A stretch of DNA of 64,000 nt. It comes from PALSA-607 sp036501485 (GTDB lineage: Bacteria; Actinomycetota; Actinomycetes; Acidothermales; Acidothermaceae). Each line of letters begins with the position of its first letter. Position 1 is the first letter of the stretch. Positions 1-8,325 of this stretch are shown in pieces. Position numbers and translations under genes: made by a program. Below the pieces are notes generated by a model. It worked only from the letters and a program-made list of their open reading frames with translations. It did not search any database and was not told where the DNA came from. Where the stretch lies: assembly GCA_036501485.1 (NCBI GenBank), contig DASYAG010000126.1:62001-126000 (forward strand), given 5' to 3'.

Positions 1-420
1 ACCAGCGGCCCGGCGGCGATGTCAACGAGTGCTACCTACCTGGTGTCTCGGTTCTCGACGTCGATCGTGCCCGACGCGGTCAACAAAGCTGTACCCGTGC
101 ACACGGCGGTACCACTCGCCGTCCAACTGCAAGACCAGTACGGCAATGCAGTGCATCGCGCTGGTGTCGTGGTCGTGATGGGACAGGTTGTCTACGCGTC
201 CGGCGGACTACTCGCCGGTGAGTCGAGCATCAACGGCGCCAGCGAAGGAACGAGCCCCATGTCAGCCGTAACCGACAGCGCCGGGGTCGCGCACTTCGTC
301 GTCGTCGGCGACCATGCGCAGCCGCAGCCCGTCTTCTACGAGACCTGGCTATCGGACGGATCCACCGTGCCGCACGGCTATTCCAACCAAGTCTCGATCC
401 AGTACACCGACGCGCCGTAG
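1..420 (+). CDS. C-terminal end of an Ig-like (Big_1-type) surface protein, partial
   Basis: The reading frame is open at the left edge of the window, so only the C-terminal roughly 139 residues are visible. An internal ATG at 19 is unlikely to be the true start. The visible part reads as one beta-sandwich repeat: a Val/Pro-rich start, then LAVQLQDQYGNAV (a phrase typical of bacterial Ig-like group 1 domains), a SAVTDSAGVAHF strand pair and a final strand ending in SIQYTDAP. There are no membrane or sorting signals at the C-terminus. Such domains usually occur as tandem stalk modules in secreted or wall-associated proteins. What the stalk presents cannot be told from this fragment. Confidence 0.6.
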   Translation, partial: TSGPAAMSTSATYLVSRFSTSIVPDAVNKAVPVHTAVPLAVQLQDQYGNAVHRAGVVVVMGQVVYASGGLLAGESSINGASEGTSPMSAVTDSAGVAHFVVVGDHAQPQPVFYETWLSDGSTVPHGYSNQVSIQYTDAP

Positions 421-605
421 CTCACTCGGTGCGTCGGTCGGAGTGCATCAACGGTCACCGGGGTTGTCGATGAACGATCAGCCTGTGCACAATGGCGTGA
501 CAACTCTTCGTCGGTGATGGCTCGGGCGCGCCGCTAAGCGCCTCACCTCATGAGTGAACGTCAGATCCCCAAGCCTCTGTCGGACGCCGCGAGCCGCCCT
601 CGCGG

Positions 606-1127
606 ATGAGCCGGCCGCGGAGTCGGATTCGCGATCCGTACGACCCGCGCAGCCGCCGGCAACGGCGACACGGATGTTGGGACCACCTGATCGTTGCCCC
701 GCTCTGGCCGCTGCACGGGCTGAACCTCGGCACGTTACTGCGCACCTGCCACGCGGTCGGCGCCTGCATGGCGGTACCACGACTGCCATGGGTTCCGGAG
801 GCGCTGGCTCGAGGCAACACGTTGCGTCAGCCTGCGTGTGTGCACTGGACCGGACCAAGCGCACAGCGGTGGCTCGCGCAACAACGCGCGAGTGACTCGC
901 ACATCATCGGCGTCGAACTCATCGAAGGTGCGATCGCGCTCGGCGACTTGCCTGCCGCGAGGCGACGCACGGTAGCGGTGCTGGGACACGAGCATTCCGG
1001 TATCCCGGGTGAGGCCTTGGACTTGCTTGACAACTTCGTCGAGATCCCGATGGTCGGCACCGGCACGAGTCTTAACGTCGCCGTCGCAGGGTCTCTGGTG
1101 TTGTACCGGCTCGCCGGTCTTCTGTAG
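606..1127 (+). CDS. SpoU/TrmH-family RNA 2'-O-methyltransferase
   Basis: A 173-residue protein carrying the three SpoU motifs of the trefoil-knot (SPOUT) methylases: NLGTLLR near residues 40-46, VLGHEHSGIP near 125-134 and IPMVGTGTSLNVAVA near 147-161. In the family, the motif 1 Asn/Arg and the motif 3 Asn lie in the active site, and the last two motifs form the AdoMet-binding knot. The expected role is 2'-O-methylation of a tRNA or rRNA nucleotide in the cytoplasm. The protein is short, a bare catalytic domain without the N-terminal L30e-like substrate domain, so the target cannot be assigned. The Arg-rich N-terminus (first 22 residues) could bind RNA or could mean the start is later. No clear ribosome-binding site precedes 606. 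Confidence 0.8.
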   Translation: MSRPRSRIRDPYDPRSRRQRRHGCWDHLIVAPLWPLHGLNLGTLLRTCHAVGACMAVPRLPWVPEALARGNTLRQPACVHWTGPSAQRWLAQQRASDSHIIGVELIEGAIALGDLPAARRRTVAVLGHEHSGIPGEALDLLDNFVEIPMVGTGTSLNVAVAGSLVLYRLAGLL

Positions 1128-1299
1128 TCCCACCTCCGGTCCTGGACGCTCTGAACCCAGGAGGTCCCAACTCAGTACGCTTGCCCGAGATAGCTGCTAG
1201 ATGACGACCGGGTGAACACAGTCACCTGACCCGAGCGCGTCAGGACATCGGCTGAAACGATCACGGAAGAACGCTCGATACTCCGAAGGGACAGCGATC

Positions 1300-2118
1300 A
1301 TGAGCACTGCCAAGACTCCGGTTGTCTTCATCCACGGATTGTGGCTGCATGCCACGTCGTGGGACCCGTGGCTCGAGCTATTTGCAGCAGCCGGCTACGC
1401 CCCGATCGCGCCGGGTTGGCCGGGCGACCACGCCACTGTTGCGGGTACGCGCGAGAACCCGGAGTTCGTCGCGAACTACGGCATTGACGACGTCACAACT
1501 CACTACCGGAACCTGATCGAGAACCTTGAGGGGCGGCCGATTCTCGTCGGCCACTCGTTCGGCGGCATGATCGCTGAGAAGCTGCTCGGCGAGAACTACG
1601 GCGCCGCCGCGATCGCTATCGATGCGGCCCAGATCAAGGGCGTGCTGCCGGTGCCGCTGTCGGCGCTGCACTCGACACTTCCGGTGTTCAAGAATCCGGC
1701 GAACATACACAAGGCGGTAACACTCACGGCCGAGGAGTTCCGCTTCAGCTTCGGCAACGCGTTGACCGAAAAGGAATCCGACGCGCTCTACGAGCAGTGG
1801 AACATCGCCGCTCCCGGGCGGCCACTGTTCGAGGCCGCGGTTGCCAACTTCTCGCTGCACTCGCCGGACAAGGTTGACACACACAACGAGAAGCGGGGGC
1901 CTTTGCTGCTGGTGATGGGCGGCCAAGACCACACCGTGCCAGAGGCAATTACCAAGTCGACCTTGAAGCAGTACAAGCACTCGTCAGCGGTGACGGATCT
2001 GATCGAGTTCGCCGACCGTGGTCATTCCCTCACCATCGACAGCGGTTGGCGTGAAGTCGCAGACGCTTGCCTGCTGTGGTTGGACAAGCAGGGTCTTAAG
2101 CCAGCGCCTACTGCCTGA
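1300..2118 (+). CDS. Alpha/beta-hydrolase, probable esterase/lipase type
   Basis: A 272-residue cytoplasmic alpha/beta-hydrolase. The oxyanion region VVFIHGLW starts at residue 8, and the nucleophile elbow GHSFGG at 84-89 places Ser86. The acid is probably Asp210 in GGQDHTVP and the base His242 in DRGHS, giving a full Ser-Asp-His triad at usual spacing. The segment between residues 115 and 185 is the cap domain, which determines substrate, and it shows no familiar signature. The start at 1300 has a purine-rich GAAGGGA about 10 nt upstream. The gene stands alone, with a small GC hairpin just after it and then a tRNA. The substrate is unknown. Confidence 0.82.
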   Translation: MSTAKTPVVFIHGLWLHATSWDPWLELFAAAGYAPIAPGWPGDHATVAGTRENPEFVANYGIDDVTTHYRNLIENLEGRPILVGHSFGGMIAEKLLGENYGAAAIAIDAAQIKGVLPVPLSALHSTLPVFKNPANIHKAVTLTAEEFRFSFGNALTEKESDALYEQWNIAAPGRPLFEAAVANFSLHSPDKVDTHNEKRGPLLLVMGGQDHTVPEAITKSTLKQYKHSSAVTDLIEFADRGHSLTIDSGWREVADACLLWLDKQGLKPAPTA

Positions 2119-2121
2119 CGC

Positions 2122-2138
2122 GCCCCTGGTCTTGGGGC
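2122..2138 (+). terminator. Weak terminator-like hairpin after the hydrolase gene
   Basis: GCCCC and GGGGC arms are separated by TGGTCTT, beginning 3 nt after the stop codon at 2118. There is no T-tract, so termination strength is doubtful. It is the only obvious stem between the hydrolase gene and the tRNA. Confidence 0.3.
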
Positions 2139-2199
2139 TCCAAGCCAGACGGTCAATCGGAGGCGTCTCGAGGGCGGGCCACTACCCTTGCGCTATCCC

Positions 2200-2272
2200 G
2201 CCCTCGTAGCTCAGGGGATAGAGCATCGGTTTCCTAAACCGTGTGTCGCAGGTCCGAATCCTGCCGAGGGCA
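2200..2272 (+). tRNA. tRNA-Arg (anticodon CCU)
   Basis: A complete 73-nt cloverleaf. The acceptor stem GCCCTCG pairs with CGAGGGC, the D-arm is GCTC/GAGC, the anticodon loop is TTCCTAA with anticodon CCT, there is a 5-nt variable loop, and the T-arm is GCAGG/CCTGC with discriminator A. The CCA end is not encoded. The T-loop starts TCC rather than TTC, and pair 27-43 is a T-T mismatch. Both are tolerable but slightly unusual. It decodes AGG arginine codons, which are rare in high-GC genomes. No attachment-site duplication or integrase was seen beside it. Confidence 0.95.
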
Positions 2273-2293
2273 CAAGCCACGGCGAAGTCACGG

Positions 2294-3154
2294 TCAGTGG
2301 GGTTTCCCGCGTTGGTAGTCGACGGCGGCGACGTCGTCGTGACCGTGGCCATCGGCGATGGCCTGGTCCATTCGTTCTTCTACTGCGCGAAGCAGCGGCG
2401 ACGGCTGAAGCTCCTGGGCGGCGAGGGTGAGGTCCTTGCGCGCGAGCTCGATGGAGAACCCCGGCTCATAGGCGCGTGCGTCCATGGCTGCTGCCTTTTG
2501 TAGTGCGTACGGCATCGCCAACGGACCGTCCTCGAGAACTTTGACGAAGACCTTGTGGTCGATTCCGAGGGCGTCGCACAACGACAGCACGTCGCTCATC
2601 GCAACTGTCGCGGCAGTCATCCAGGCGTTGACCGCGAGTTTGATCGCGCTGCCCTCGACACCGGTCCCCAGATGCTCGACGGCAGAGCCGAGTTGGCGCA
2701 ATGTCGGTTCGGCCCGCTCGAAGGCATCTTGGCGGCCGGCGACTAGCCAGACCAGCTTTCCGTTGCGGGCCGGTCCCGTGCTGCCCGACACCGGAGCATC
2801 GAGATAGGCGACCGTGTGCTTGGCTGCCAGCTCGGCGAGCGCGCGGGCACTCTCGGGGCCGATCGTGCTGGCCTGCACCCACACGGCGTCCGCATTCATC
2901 GCCTCGATCGCAGTGCCCATCACTTCGGTGACCGCAGCACCATCGCGCAGGAGCGTGAGAACCATTGCGACGTCACGAACTGCGTCTGTTACCTCATCGA
3001 CTGCCGTCATCCCGCCAGAGGTGGCTGCGACCGCGACCGCCCGCTCCGGCGTGCGGTCCCATAAGTTGACCTGATGCCCAACCTCGGCCAATCGTGCGGC
3101 GATCGCCGCGCCTAATGCGCCGGCGCCGAGCACGGCAACTGTTTGCTCTTCCAT
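2294..3154 (-). CDS. NAD(P)-dependent beta-hydroxyacid dehydrogenase family (3-hydroxyisobutyrate dehydrogenase-like)
   Basis: A 286-residue protein with the two-domain layout of the beta-hydroxyacid dehydrogenase family. The Rossmann motif GAGALG lies at residues 10-15. The substrate-binding strand DAPVSGST lies at 119-126. The C-terminal all-helical domain begins near 165 with the catalytic lysine Lys172 in the GSAIKLAVN motif. It should oxidise a short beta-hydroxy acid or reduce a semialdehyde or imine in the cytoplasm. Position 34 is Arg-like (DRTPER), which favours NADP. A very small ORF with a strong ribosome-binding site ends 13 nt upstream on the same strand and is probably co-transcribed. 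The substrate cannot be named; related imine reductases share the fold. Confidence 0.82.
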   Translation of the reverse strand: MEEQTVAVLGAGALGAAIAARLAEVGHQVNLWDRTPERAVAVAATSGGMTAVDEVTDAVRDVAMVLTLLRDGAAVTEVMGTAIEAMNADAVWVQASTIGPESARALAELAAKHTVAYLDAPVSGSTGPARNGKLVWLVAGRQDAFERAEPTLRQLGSAVEHLGTGVEGSAIKLAVNAWMTAATVAMSDVLSLCDALGIDHKVFVKVLEDGPLAMPYALQKAAAMDARAYEPGFSIELARKDLTLAAQELQPSPLLRAVEERMDQAIADGHGHDDVAAVDYQRGKPH

Positions 3155-3167
3155 GTCTCGACCTCGA

Positions 3168-3293
3168 TTACTCGTGCGCCAACTGACGCAGGTTCGTCTT
3201 CGCGAGCTCGACTAGCTCGTTGCCTTGGCCCGACAGGATGGTTCGGGTAGCGAAGAGGCTGCAGTCGCGCGCGTCCGCGACGGTCTCGGCCAT
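3168..3293 (-). CDS. Small 41-residue protein upstream of the dehydrogenase gene
   Basis: A short ORF that reads MAETVADARDCSLF and continues to LRQLAHE. It starts at the ATG at 3293, with an AAGGAG ribosome-binding site 7 nt away, one of the better sites in the window. It ends 13 nt before the dehydrogenase start and shares its strand, so the two are probably one transcript. There is no signal peptide or membrane segment; it is predicted to be mostly helical with one cysteine. It could be a small partner protein or a leader that couples translation. No family was recognised. Confidence 0.5.
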   Translation of the reverse strand: MAETVADARDCSLFATRTILSGQGNELVELAKTNLRQLAHE

Positions 3294-3430
3294 CGGACAC
3301 TCCTTCGCCTCGGCAGCGATTGTCTTCGCAGGGTTTCGAGCCCGGTACGTACGATCCTGCCCCGCCCGGGCGTTCACAAGACATCGGGCCGGCGATGGAT
3401 GGCCAACGACGGATTGGGCAAGATGGCGGT

Positions 3431-4339
3431 GTGACTACTCCAACCGCCCGTGATCCATTGCTGATCCTTGCGATGGATCACCGGGACTCATTCGCGAAGC
3501 TGTTCGGGGTCACCGATGCCGAGCCGTCGCCGTCCGATGAAGCGGCGATGCGTGCTGCCAAGCTACTGATCTACCACGGCGTCCGCGACGCCCGGTCGCA
3601 GCTGGACGGCGGCCAGGCGGGCGTACTCGTCGACGAGGAACTCGGCGCGGCGGTGCTGCGCGAAGCACGTAGCGACGGCTTGGTCGTCGCCATGCCGGTC
3701 GAGAAGAGTGGCCAGCAGCTCTTCGAGCTGCAATACGGCGACGACACCGAAGCACACGTCGATGAGTTCGCGCCCGACTACGTCAAGGTCCTGGTGCGGA
3801 TGAACCCCGCCGACAGCGCCGAGGACACCGCGCAACAGCTCGCCCGGCTTGCGGCGTTGTCAAAGCTGTTGACCAAGCGCGGCACGCCATTCCTCTACGA
3901 ACTGCTCGTGCCGGCAACGGACGATCAGTTGAAGCGAGCCGGCAGCGAGCAGGCGTACGACCGTGACGTACGACCGGAGCTGGTGACTGAGGTGATCGCG
4001 ATCAACCAGCGGGCCGGCATCGAACCGACACTGTGGAAGATCGAAGGACTCGACACGACGCCCGCAGCTTGCGAGGTCGTCGCCGCGGCTAAGGCCGACG
4101 GTCGCAATGCCGACTGCATCGTGCTCGGGCGTGATGCGCCAAAAGACGTACTCGACCACTGGCTTGCGATCGCAGCACCCGTTCCCGGATTCGTTGGCTT
4201 TGCTGTCGGCAGGTCAATCTGGGAAGACGCACTGAAACGACATCGACAAGACGCCGACGACGCGCGCCTTGTCGAAACCGTGCGAGACAACTATCTGCAC
4301 TACGCGAAGACCTATCTCAAGTCGGCGCACGCTGTGTGA
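3431..4339 (+). CDS. DUF2090 (IolC C-terminal, aldolase-like TIM-barrel) protein
   Basis: A 302-residue protein beginning LLILAMDHRDSF, the hallmark of the DUF2090 domain. That domain is fused to the kinase IolC in some myo-inositol degraders and is related to the 2-deoxy-5-keto-gluconate 6-phosphate aldolase fold. Here it stands alone. Barrel strands are visible as GVLVDEELG, FLYELLVP, LWKIEGLD, DCIVLGRD and GFAVGRSIW. The last strand, with its Gly-Arg-Ser phosphate-binding turn, suggests a phosphorylated sugar or ketose substrate. The GTG at 3431 is chosen because upstream in-frame sequence (to 3320) reads as non-coding and overlaps the divergent promoter region. A redoxin gene follows 15 nt downstream and is probably co-transcribed. 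Function is inferred from the fold only. Confidence 0.72.
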   Translation: MTTPTARDPLLILAMDHRDSFAKLFGVTDAEPSPSDEAAMRAAKLLIYHGVRDARSQLDGGQAGVLVDEELGAAVLREARSDGLVVAMPVEKSGQQLFELQYGDDTEAHVDEFAPDYVKVLVRMNPADSAEDTAQQLARLAALSKLLTKRGTPFLYELLVPATDDQLKRAGSEQAYDRDVRPELVTEVIAINQRAGIEPTLWKIEGLDTTPAACEVVAAAKADGRNADCIVLGRDAPKDVLDHWLAIAAPVPGFVGFAVGRSIWEDALKRHRQDADDARLVETVRDNYLHYAKTYLKSAHAV

Positions 4340-4354
4340 GAAAGGCGGTTACTC

Positions 4355-4966
4355 ATGCGACCAGACATCAAGCCGGGCGGCATCTTTCCCGACTACGCAC
4401 TGCCCGACCACACCGACACCGTCCGCAAACTCAGTGAGCTGCAGGGCGACGATCCACTGATCCTGACCCTCGCGCGCGGCCACTACTGCCCGAAGGAACA
4501 CCGCCAACACCTTGAGCTCGCCGCGTTCCAGGCGAACATCGCGGTCGCGTACACCCAGATCGTCACGATCTCAACGGACGAGCACCACACGTCGCAAGAG
4601 TTCCGCCTGTCGGTCGGAGCACAATGGCCGTTCCTGTCGGACCCAGGACGGACCGTTCAAAAAGACCTCGACATCCAGGAGTACACCGACCCCGACCACG
4701 ACCCGATGATCCCGCACACGCTCATCCTGAAGCCGGGTCTCGTCGTGCACAGCCTGTACAACGGGTACTGGTTCTGGGGCCGACCATCTGTGAGTGAGTT
4801 GTGGGGCGACCTACGCGCGGTGATGAGCGAGAGCCGCCCTGACTGGGATCTCGCCAAGCCCGGACTTCGCGAGGCGTGGGCCGCCGGTGACTACTCGCAG
4901 TTCCACGGCTGGGACAAGCGACAAGCCCGCCTGACAGCGACCATGAGCGATAAGTTGCGCGGCTAG
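4355..4966 (+). CDS. AhpC/TSA-type redoxin (peroxiredoxin-like)
   Basis: A 203-residue thioredoxin-fold protein. It opens with FPDYALPDHTD, as peroxiredoxins do, followed by a strand (LILTLARG) and a single cysteine, Cys45, in HYCPKEHR. This matches the position of the peroxidatic Cys, although the usual PxxxTxxC context is replaced by ARGHYC. No second resolving Cys is evident, so a 1-Cys mechanism or a non-peroxidase thiol role is possible. The C-terminal third (from about 150) is Trp-rich and unusual. The ribosome-binding site GAAAGGCGG lies 8 nt upstream. Its stop codon shares the palindrome CTAG (4963-4966) with the stop of the convergent TetR gene. Confidence 0.72.
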   Translation: MRPDIKPGGIFPDYALPDHTDTVRKLSELQGDDPLILTLARGHYCPKEHRQHLELAAFQANIAVAYTQIVTISTDEHHTSQEFRLSVGAQWPFLSDPGRTVQKDLDIQEYTDPDHDPMIPHTLILKPGLVVHSLYNGYWFWGRPSVSELWGDLRAVMSESRPDWDLAKPGLREAWAAGDYSQFHGWDKRQARLTATMSDKLRG

Positions 4967-5718
4967 CTGCGCAGGCGCTTGCTTGCGGCTTCGAGCCCGC
5001 TAATCAAGATGTCGAGCCCGAACGAAAAACGGGTGGCCGCGTCGTGGCCGGTCATCTCGGATGAGATCGAAGCCATCATCGGATAGCGGTCGGCCGGCAG
5101 GGCCGCCATGAACTCGTGTACACCCTGGAAATACTCCGCAATGTCTGCAGGTGATCGGTCGCTGTTGACATAAAGCCCCTGCTCGAAGGCAAAAGCACAC
5201 ACATACAGAAACATCTGGTCTGACCCGAGCGCGATGATTCTTGGCTCGAGTCCACCAGCCGCCATCACCGCCGCGAGCGTTTCGGAGCCAGCAAGTGCTC
5301 GGGCCGACATCGGAACTCGACCGATCCCTGCGAGCGCCGCGTCGCGACGGCTGACCAACACACGCTGGAGGTCGGTCATCATTTCGACGATTTGCTCGCG
5401 CCAACGCTTTGGGTCGGGCGTCGGAAGGGGGATCGTTCCGATCAGTTCATCGAAGATCAACTCGAGCAGCTCGTCCTTGCTCGACACATATGCGTAGAGG
5501 GACGCCGCGCCGGTCCCCAGCCGCTGCGCGACGCTGCGCATCGAGAGGCCGGCCACGCCCCCGTCGTCCAGAACTTCGATTGCGGCACTCACGATCGCAT
5601 CGATCGACAGCGTCCGGGGCCGACCGGCCGTGGCCCGACGAGCACTCGGACGGTGGACGGCGGGCGGCATTGGCGCCGGGTCGGGCGGACTGCTCGGTTT
5701 TGAGCTTGACGGACTCAC
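4963..5718 (-). CDS. TetR-family repressor, probable regulator of the adjacent MFS exporter
   Basis: The DNA-binding domain is clear: SIDAIVSAAIEVLDDGG, then the turn-helix GLSMRSVAQRLGTGAASLYAYVSSKDEL, typical of TetR. The C-terminal ligand domain resembles the TetR_C_1 class. The GTG at 5718 is preferred: the longer frame to 5781 would put the perfect palindrome at 5743-5757 inside the gene and overlap the divergent exporter. No Shine-Dalgarno precedes 5718, so the transcript may be leaderless. The basic, Pro/Ser-rich N-terminal 35 residues before the helix-turn-helix are longer than usual. It is divergent from the exporter at 5799, the classic arrangement for drug-responsive efflux control. 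The ligand is unknown. Confidence 0.85.
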   Translation of the reverse strand: MSPSSSKPSSPPDPAPMPPAVHRPSARRATAGRPRTLSIDAIVSAAIEVLDDGGVAGLSMRSVAQRLGTGAASLYAYVSSKDELLELIFDELIGTIPLPTPDPKRWREQIVEMMTDLQRVLVSRRDAALAGIGRVPMSARALAGSETLAAVMAAGGLEPRIIALGSDQMFLYVCAFAFEQGLYVNSDRSPADIAEYFQGVHEFMAALPADRYPMMASISSEMTGHDAATRFSFGLDILISGLEAASKRLRS

Positions 5719-5742
5719 ATCGGTCAGTGTAGAACATTGTTT

Positions 5743-5757
5743 GCGAACAGTGTTCGC
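5743..5757. promoter_or_regulatory. Putative TetR operator between regulator and exporter
   Basis: A perfect 15-bp palindrome, GCGAACA-G-TGTTCGC, lies in the divergent intergenic region. A related half-site, GAACA, starts at 5732. The spacing suits a TetR dimer and would let it block both promoters. Confidence 0.65.
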
Positions 5758-5798
5758 GTACATCGTTCGACCATGTGGCACGAGGGAAGGGCCCGCAG

Positions 5799-7346
5799 AT
5801 GACCGAGTTAACGCCCCAGAGCGGCGGGGCAGAGGCGACGCGCGCGAACCACCCGCTGCGCTGGGCGATCCTCGCGCTGGTCCTGGCTGCCGAGTGTATG
5901 GACCTGCTCGACAGCACGATCGTGAACGTCGCGGCGCCCTCCATTAGTCGTGATCTGCACGCCAGTGCGTCGCAACTGCAGTGGATCATCGGCGGCTACG
6001 CGCTGACGTTCGCGATCGGCCTGATCGCCGGTGCTCGGCTCGGCGACATATACGGACGCCGCCGGCTGTTCGTCATCGGCGCGCTCGGGTTCGTCGCGGC
6101 ATCGGCCGCCTGCGGCTTCGCCGTCAACCCCGGAATGTTGATCGGCTGCCGGCTCGCGCAGGGTTTCGCGGCCGCAGTGCTGATCCCGCAGGGCCTTGGA
6201 ATCATCCGCAGCGTGTTCTCGCCCAAAGACCTTGGCGGTGCGTTCGCCTTCTTCGGTCCGGTGATCGGGCTGTCGGCGACGCTCGGACCGATTCTGGGCG
6301 GCGTCCTCGTCGATGCGAACGCGTTCGGCACCGCTTGGCGCGCCGTGTTCTTCATCAACCTGCCGCTCGGTCTCGCCGCAGCCCTCGGTGCAGCGCGCAT
6401 CATGCCCGAGTCGAACGTCGCGAACGCGCCGAAGCTCGATCTCGTCGGCACCGTGCTGGCCGCTGCCGCGACCGGCGCGGTCGTGTACCCACTGATCCAG
6501 GGCCGCACTTACGGCTGGCCGCTCTGGACGTATCTGATGATCGCGGCCGGTATAGCGCTGTTCCTCGCGCTCGTTGGCTGGACAAGGCGCGCGACCCGAA
6601 CTGGTCGCAGCCCACTCGTCGAGTCGAGCATCTTCGGGCACCGCAGCTACAGCGCCGGGCTCGCCGGCATCGTGGTCTTCTTCGCCGGCATGAGCGGCAC
6701 GGTGCTGGTGCTCGGCCTGTTCCTGCAGTTCGGTGAGCACTTCTCCGCGATTCACGCCGGTCTCACACTCGCGCCTTTCGCACTCGGATCAGCGATCGGC
6801 GCGACACTCGGTGCGGCACTACTCGCTCCGCGCATCGGACGAACCACACTGCACATTGCCATCGTCATCCTCGGCGGCGGCGTGTGGTGGCTCTACGAAA
6901 CCGTGCAGTCGCACGGGCTGCACACCTCGACGTGGAACACCGTGCCGGCCGAACTCGTGTTCGGAATCGGCCTCGGCATGTTGGTGTCGCCGCTCTTCGA
7001 CTTCGTCCTCGCATCAGTAACTGATGCCGAGACGGGGTCGGCGTCGGGAGTGCTCAACGCACTTCAGCAACTCGCTGGCGCCGTGGGCGTCGCAGTGATC
7101 GGCACGATCTTCTTCTCGGCTTTGGGCCGGCACGGTTATGTCGATGCGATCAGTCGGTGCCTGCTCGTCGAGCTCACGACCATGCCGGTGCTGGCGCTAC
7201 TCGTCGCGATGCTGCCGAAGCACGCCCGCGAGCAGCACGCCGCCGGGCCGGCTGCTGCCGGGCAAGACGGTGTCGACGGGGCGGGTCACGACGGGGACGG
7301 TGTCACCGCCCTCGCCCTCGCCTTCGCCGAGGCGTCAGACAGCTGA
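5799..7346 (+). CDS. MFS drug exporter, DHA2 (14-TMS) type
   Basis: A 515-residue integral membrane protein with about 14 hydrophobic segments. Family motifs are present: LDSTIVNVAAPSI in TMS1 (the DHA2 D1-like motif), GARLGDIYGRRRLF in the loop 2-3 motif A, and a GPILGGVLV antiporter-like motif C. It should be a proton-driven exporter of hydrophobic compounds, probably under the divergent TetR repressor. The ATG at 5799 is chosen because GGGAAGGG lies about 8 nt upstream; the ATG at 5775 lacks such a site. The C-terminal tail after about residue 470 is Gly/Asp-rich and probably cytoplasmic. A strong hairpin begins at its stop codon. Confidence 0.88.
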   Translation: MTELTPQSGGAEATRANHPLRWAILALVLAAECMDLLDSTIVNVAAPSISRDLHASASQLQWIIGGYALTFAIGLIAGARLGDIYGRRRLFVIGALGFVAASAACGFAVNPGMLIGCRLAQGFAAAVLIPQGLGIIRSVFSPKDLGGAFAFFGPVIGLSATLGPILGGVLVDANAFGTAWRAVFFINLPLGLAAALGAARIMPESNVANAPKLDLVGTVLAAAATGAVVYPLIQGRTYGWPLWTYLMIAAGIALFLALVGWTRRATRTGRSPLVESSIFGHRSYSAGLAGIVVFFAGMSGTVLVLGLFLQFGEHFSAIHAGLTLAPFALGSAIGATLGAALLAPRIGRTTLHIAIVILGGGVWWLYETVQSHGLHTSTWNTVPAELVFGIGLGMLVSPLFDFVLASVTDAETGSASGVLNALQQLAGAVGVAVIGTIFFSALGRHGYVDAISRCLLVELTTMPVLALLVAMLPKHAREQHAAGPAAAGQDGVDGAGHDGDGVTALALAFAEASDS

Positions 7347-7373
7347 CCGCCGACCCTGTAGGGCCGGCGGTCA
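7344..7373. terminator. Bidirectional terminator hairpin between convergent genes
   Basis: TGACCGCCG (7344-7352) pairs perfectly with CGGCGGTCA (7365-7373), and the loop contains a further CCCT/AGGG pairing. The exporter stop codon TGA forms the first three bases of the stem. There is no T-tract, as is common in high-GC actinomycetes. Confidence 0.65.
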
Positions 7374-7392
7374 GGTGGGCAAGGCGCAAGGG

Positions 7393-8325
7393 TCAGCCGG
7401 AGGCTGGTTGTGCGTGGTCGCCCACCGGTAGCACGTTGCCGTTGGCGTCCTTGGGTGTGAGTGCGCCGTAGGTGGGGTTGCCGTTCGCGGTGCCGCCGAG
7501 CCACCAGAACTTGACGTCGGGATTCACACTCCACGCCGCGACATGTGCGGCGACCGGCACTCCGTTGACGACCACCGAAATCGTCGCCGCCGGCCCGACG
7601 TAGTAGCCGACGAAGTACGTGCCGGCGACTTCCTTGCCAACCATCGAGACCCCATGGAAGCCGGGCTCCAAGTCGCTACCCGAGGTCTCGTTCGCCTCAT
7701 ACACAGCTGTAGCAGTACCGGCCGCATCGACGGTTCCGACCATCATGCCGAAGTGCGTGCACGGGATCGCAGGGTCGTCGATGTGAATTCCGTACAGCAC
7801 AAGGGTTTCGCCCGTGCCAGCAGCGGTACCGCCTGGAACCAGCGTGCCCCACGGCGGCGCGTTGCCATCAGGGATCGCGGCCGGCGCACCGTCGGTCGAC
7901 TGGGGCGCGGGTGAGGCAGTGCATGACGCGGACGGCGATGAGCTGGCCTGGGCGGAGCCGATCAGGGATGGCGACACTGCCGACGACGACGCGGGTGGCG
8001 TCGACGCCGAGGCGGACCACTTCACCAGAGGCGCAGATGATGTCGAGGCGGCGGGCGCCGGTGATGGCGATGTAGGTGCGGCGAGCGAGATGCCCAGGCC
8101 GTTGCCTGATCCCGACTGTACGGTCTGCGTCCCGTGATGGCCGCCACTTGCTAGCGCCGCTACCGACGTTATGCCGAGCACAGCGACTGCGGCAGCGCCG
8201 ACGATCGACGTTTGACGCATCGTTCTGATCCGGCGGCCGCGTCGGATGATCTGCGCCGATGTCGCGCCGAGTGTGAGGTCGGGGGGCAACTTACCGAGCT
8301 CCTCGCCGAAATTGTTCTCACTCAT
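7393..8325 (-). CDS. Single-pass membrane protein, partner of the adjacent ECF sigma factor (candidate anti-sigma)
   Basis: A 310-residue protein with a cytoplasmic N-terminus of about 38 residues (MSENNFGEELGKLPP), one transmembrane helix near 40-62, a long Ser/Pro/Ala/Thr linker (about 70-135) and a C-terminal extracytoplasmic beta domain ending near WWLGGTANGNPTYG. Its ATG overlaps the sigma factor stop by four bases (ATGA at 8322-8325), so the two are translationally coupled. The arrangement fits a membrane-anchored sensor or anti-sigma factor. However, the short N-terminal region has no visible zinc-binding (ZAS) His-x3-Cys-x2-Cys motif, so the mode of sigma binding is unknown. A second module of the same design lies at 48302-50148. 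Confidence 0.6.
   Translation of the reverse strand: MSENNFGEELGKLPPDLTLGATSAQIIRRGRRIRTMRQTSIVGAAAVAVLGITSVAALASGGHHGTQTVQSGSGNGLGISLAAPTSPSPAPAASTSSAPLVKWSASASTPPASSSAVSPSLIGSAQASSSPSASCTASPAPQSTDGAPAAIPDGNAPPWGTLVPGGTAAGTGETLVLYGIHIDDPAIPCTHFGMMVGTVDAAGTATAVYEANETSGSDLEPGFHGVSMVGKEVAGTYFVGYYVGPAATISVVVNGVPVAAHVAAWSVNPDVKFWWLGGTANGNPTYGALTPKDANGNVLPVGDHAQPASG

Noticed and set aside
1211..1226. GGTGA-ACACAG-TCACC inverted repeat before the first hydrolase gene
   Set aside because: A 5-bp arm with a 6-bp spacer is expected by chance in a window of this size. No regulator gene is adjacent.
2200..2300. tRNA-Arg as an integration site of a mobile element
   Set aside because: No integrase, direct repeat of the tRNA 3' end or foreign gene set was seen nearby.
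3320..3430. N-terminal extension of the DUF2090 gene
   Set aside because: The first 37 codons are not similar to the family start and lie in the divergent promoter region; GTG 3431 fits the conserved LLILAMDHRD opening.
5808..6755. 315-residue minus-strand ORF
   Set aside because: Antisense to the DHA2 exporter. Very Glu/Arg-rich and without predicted fold; a typical shadow frame.
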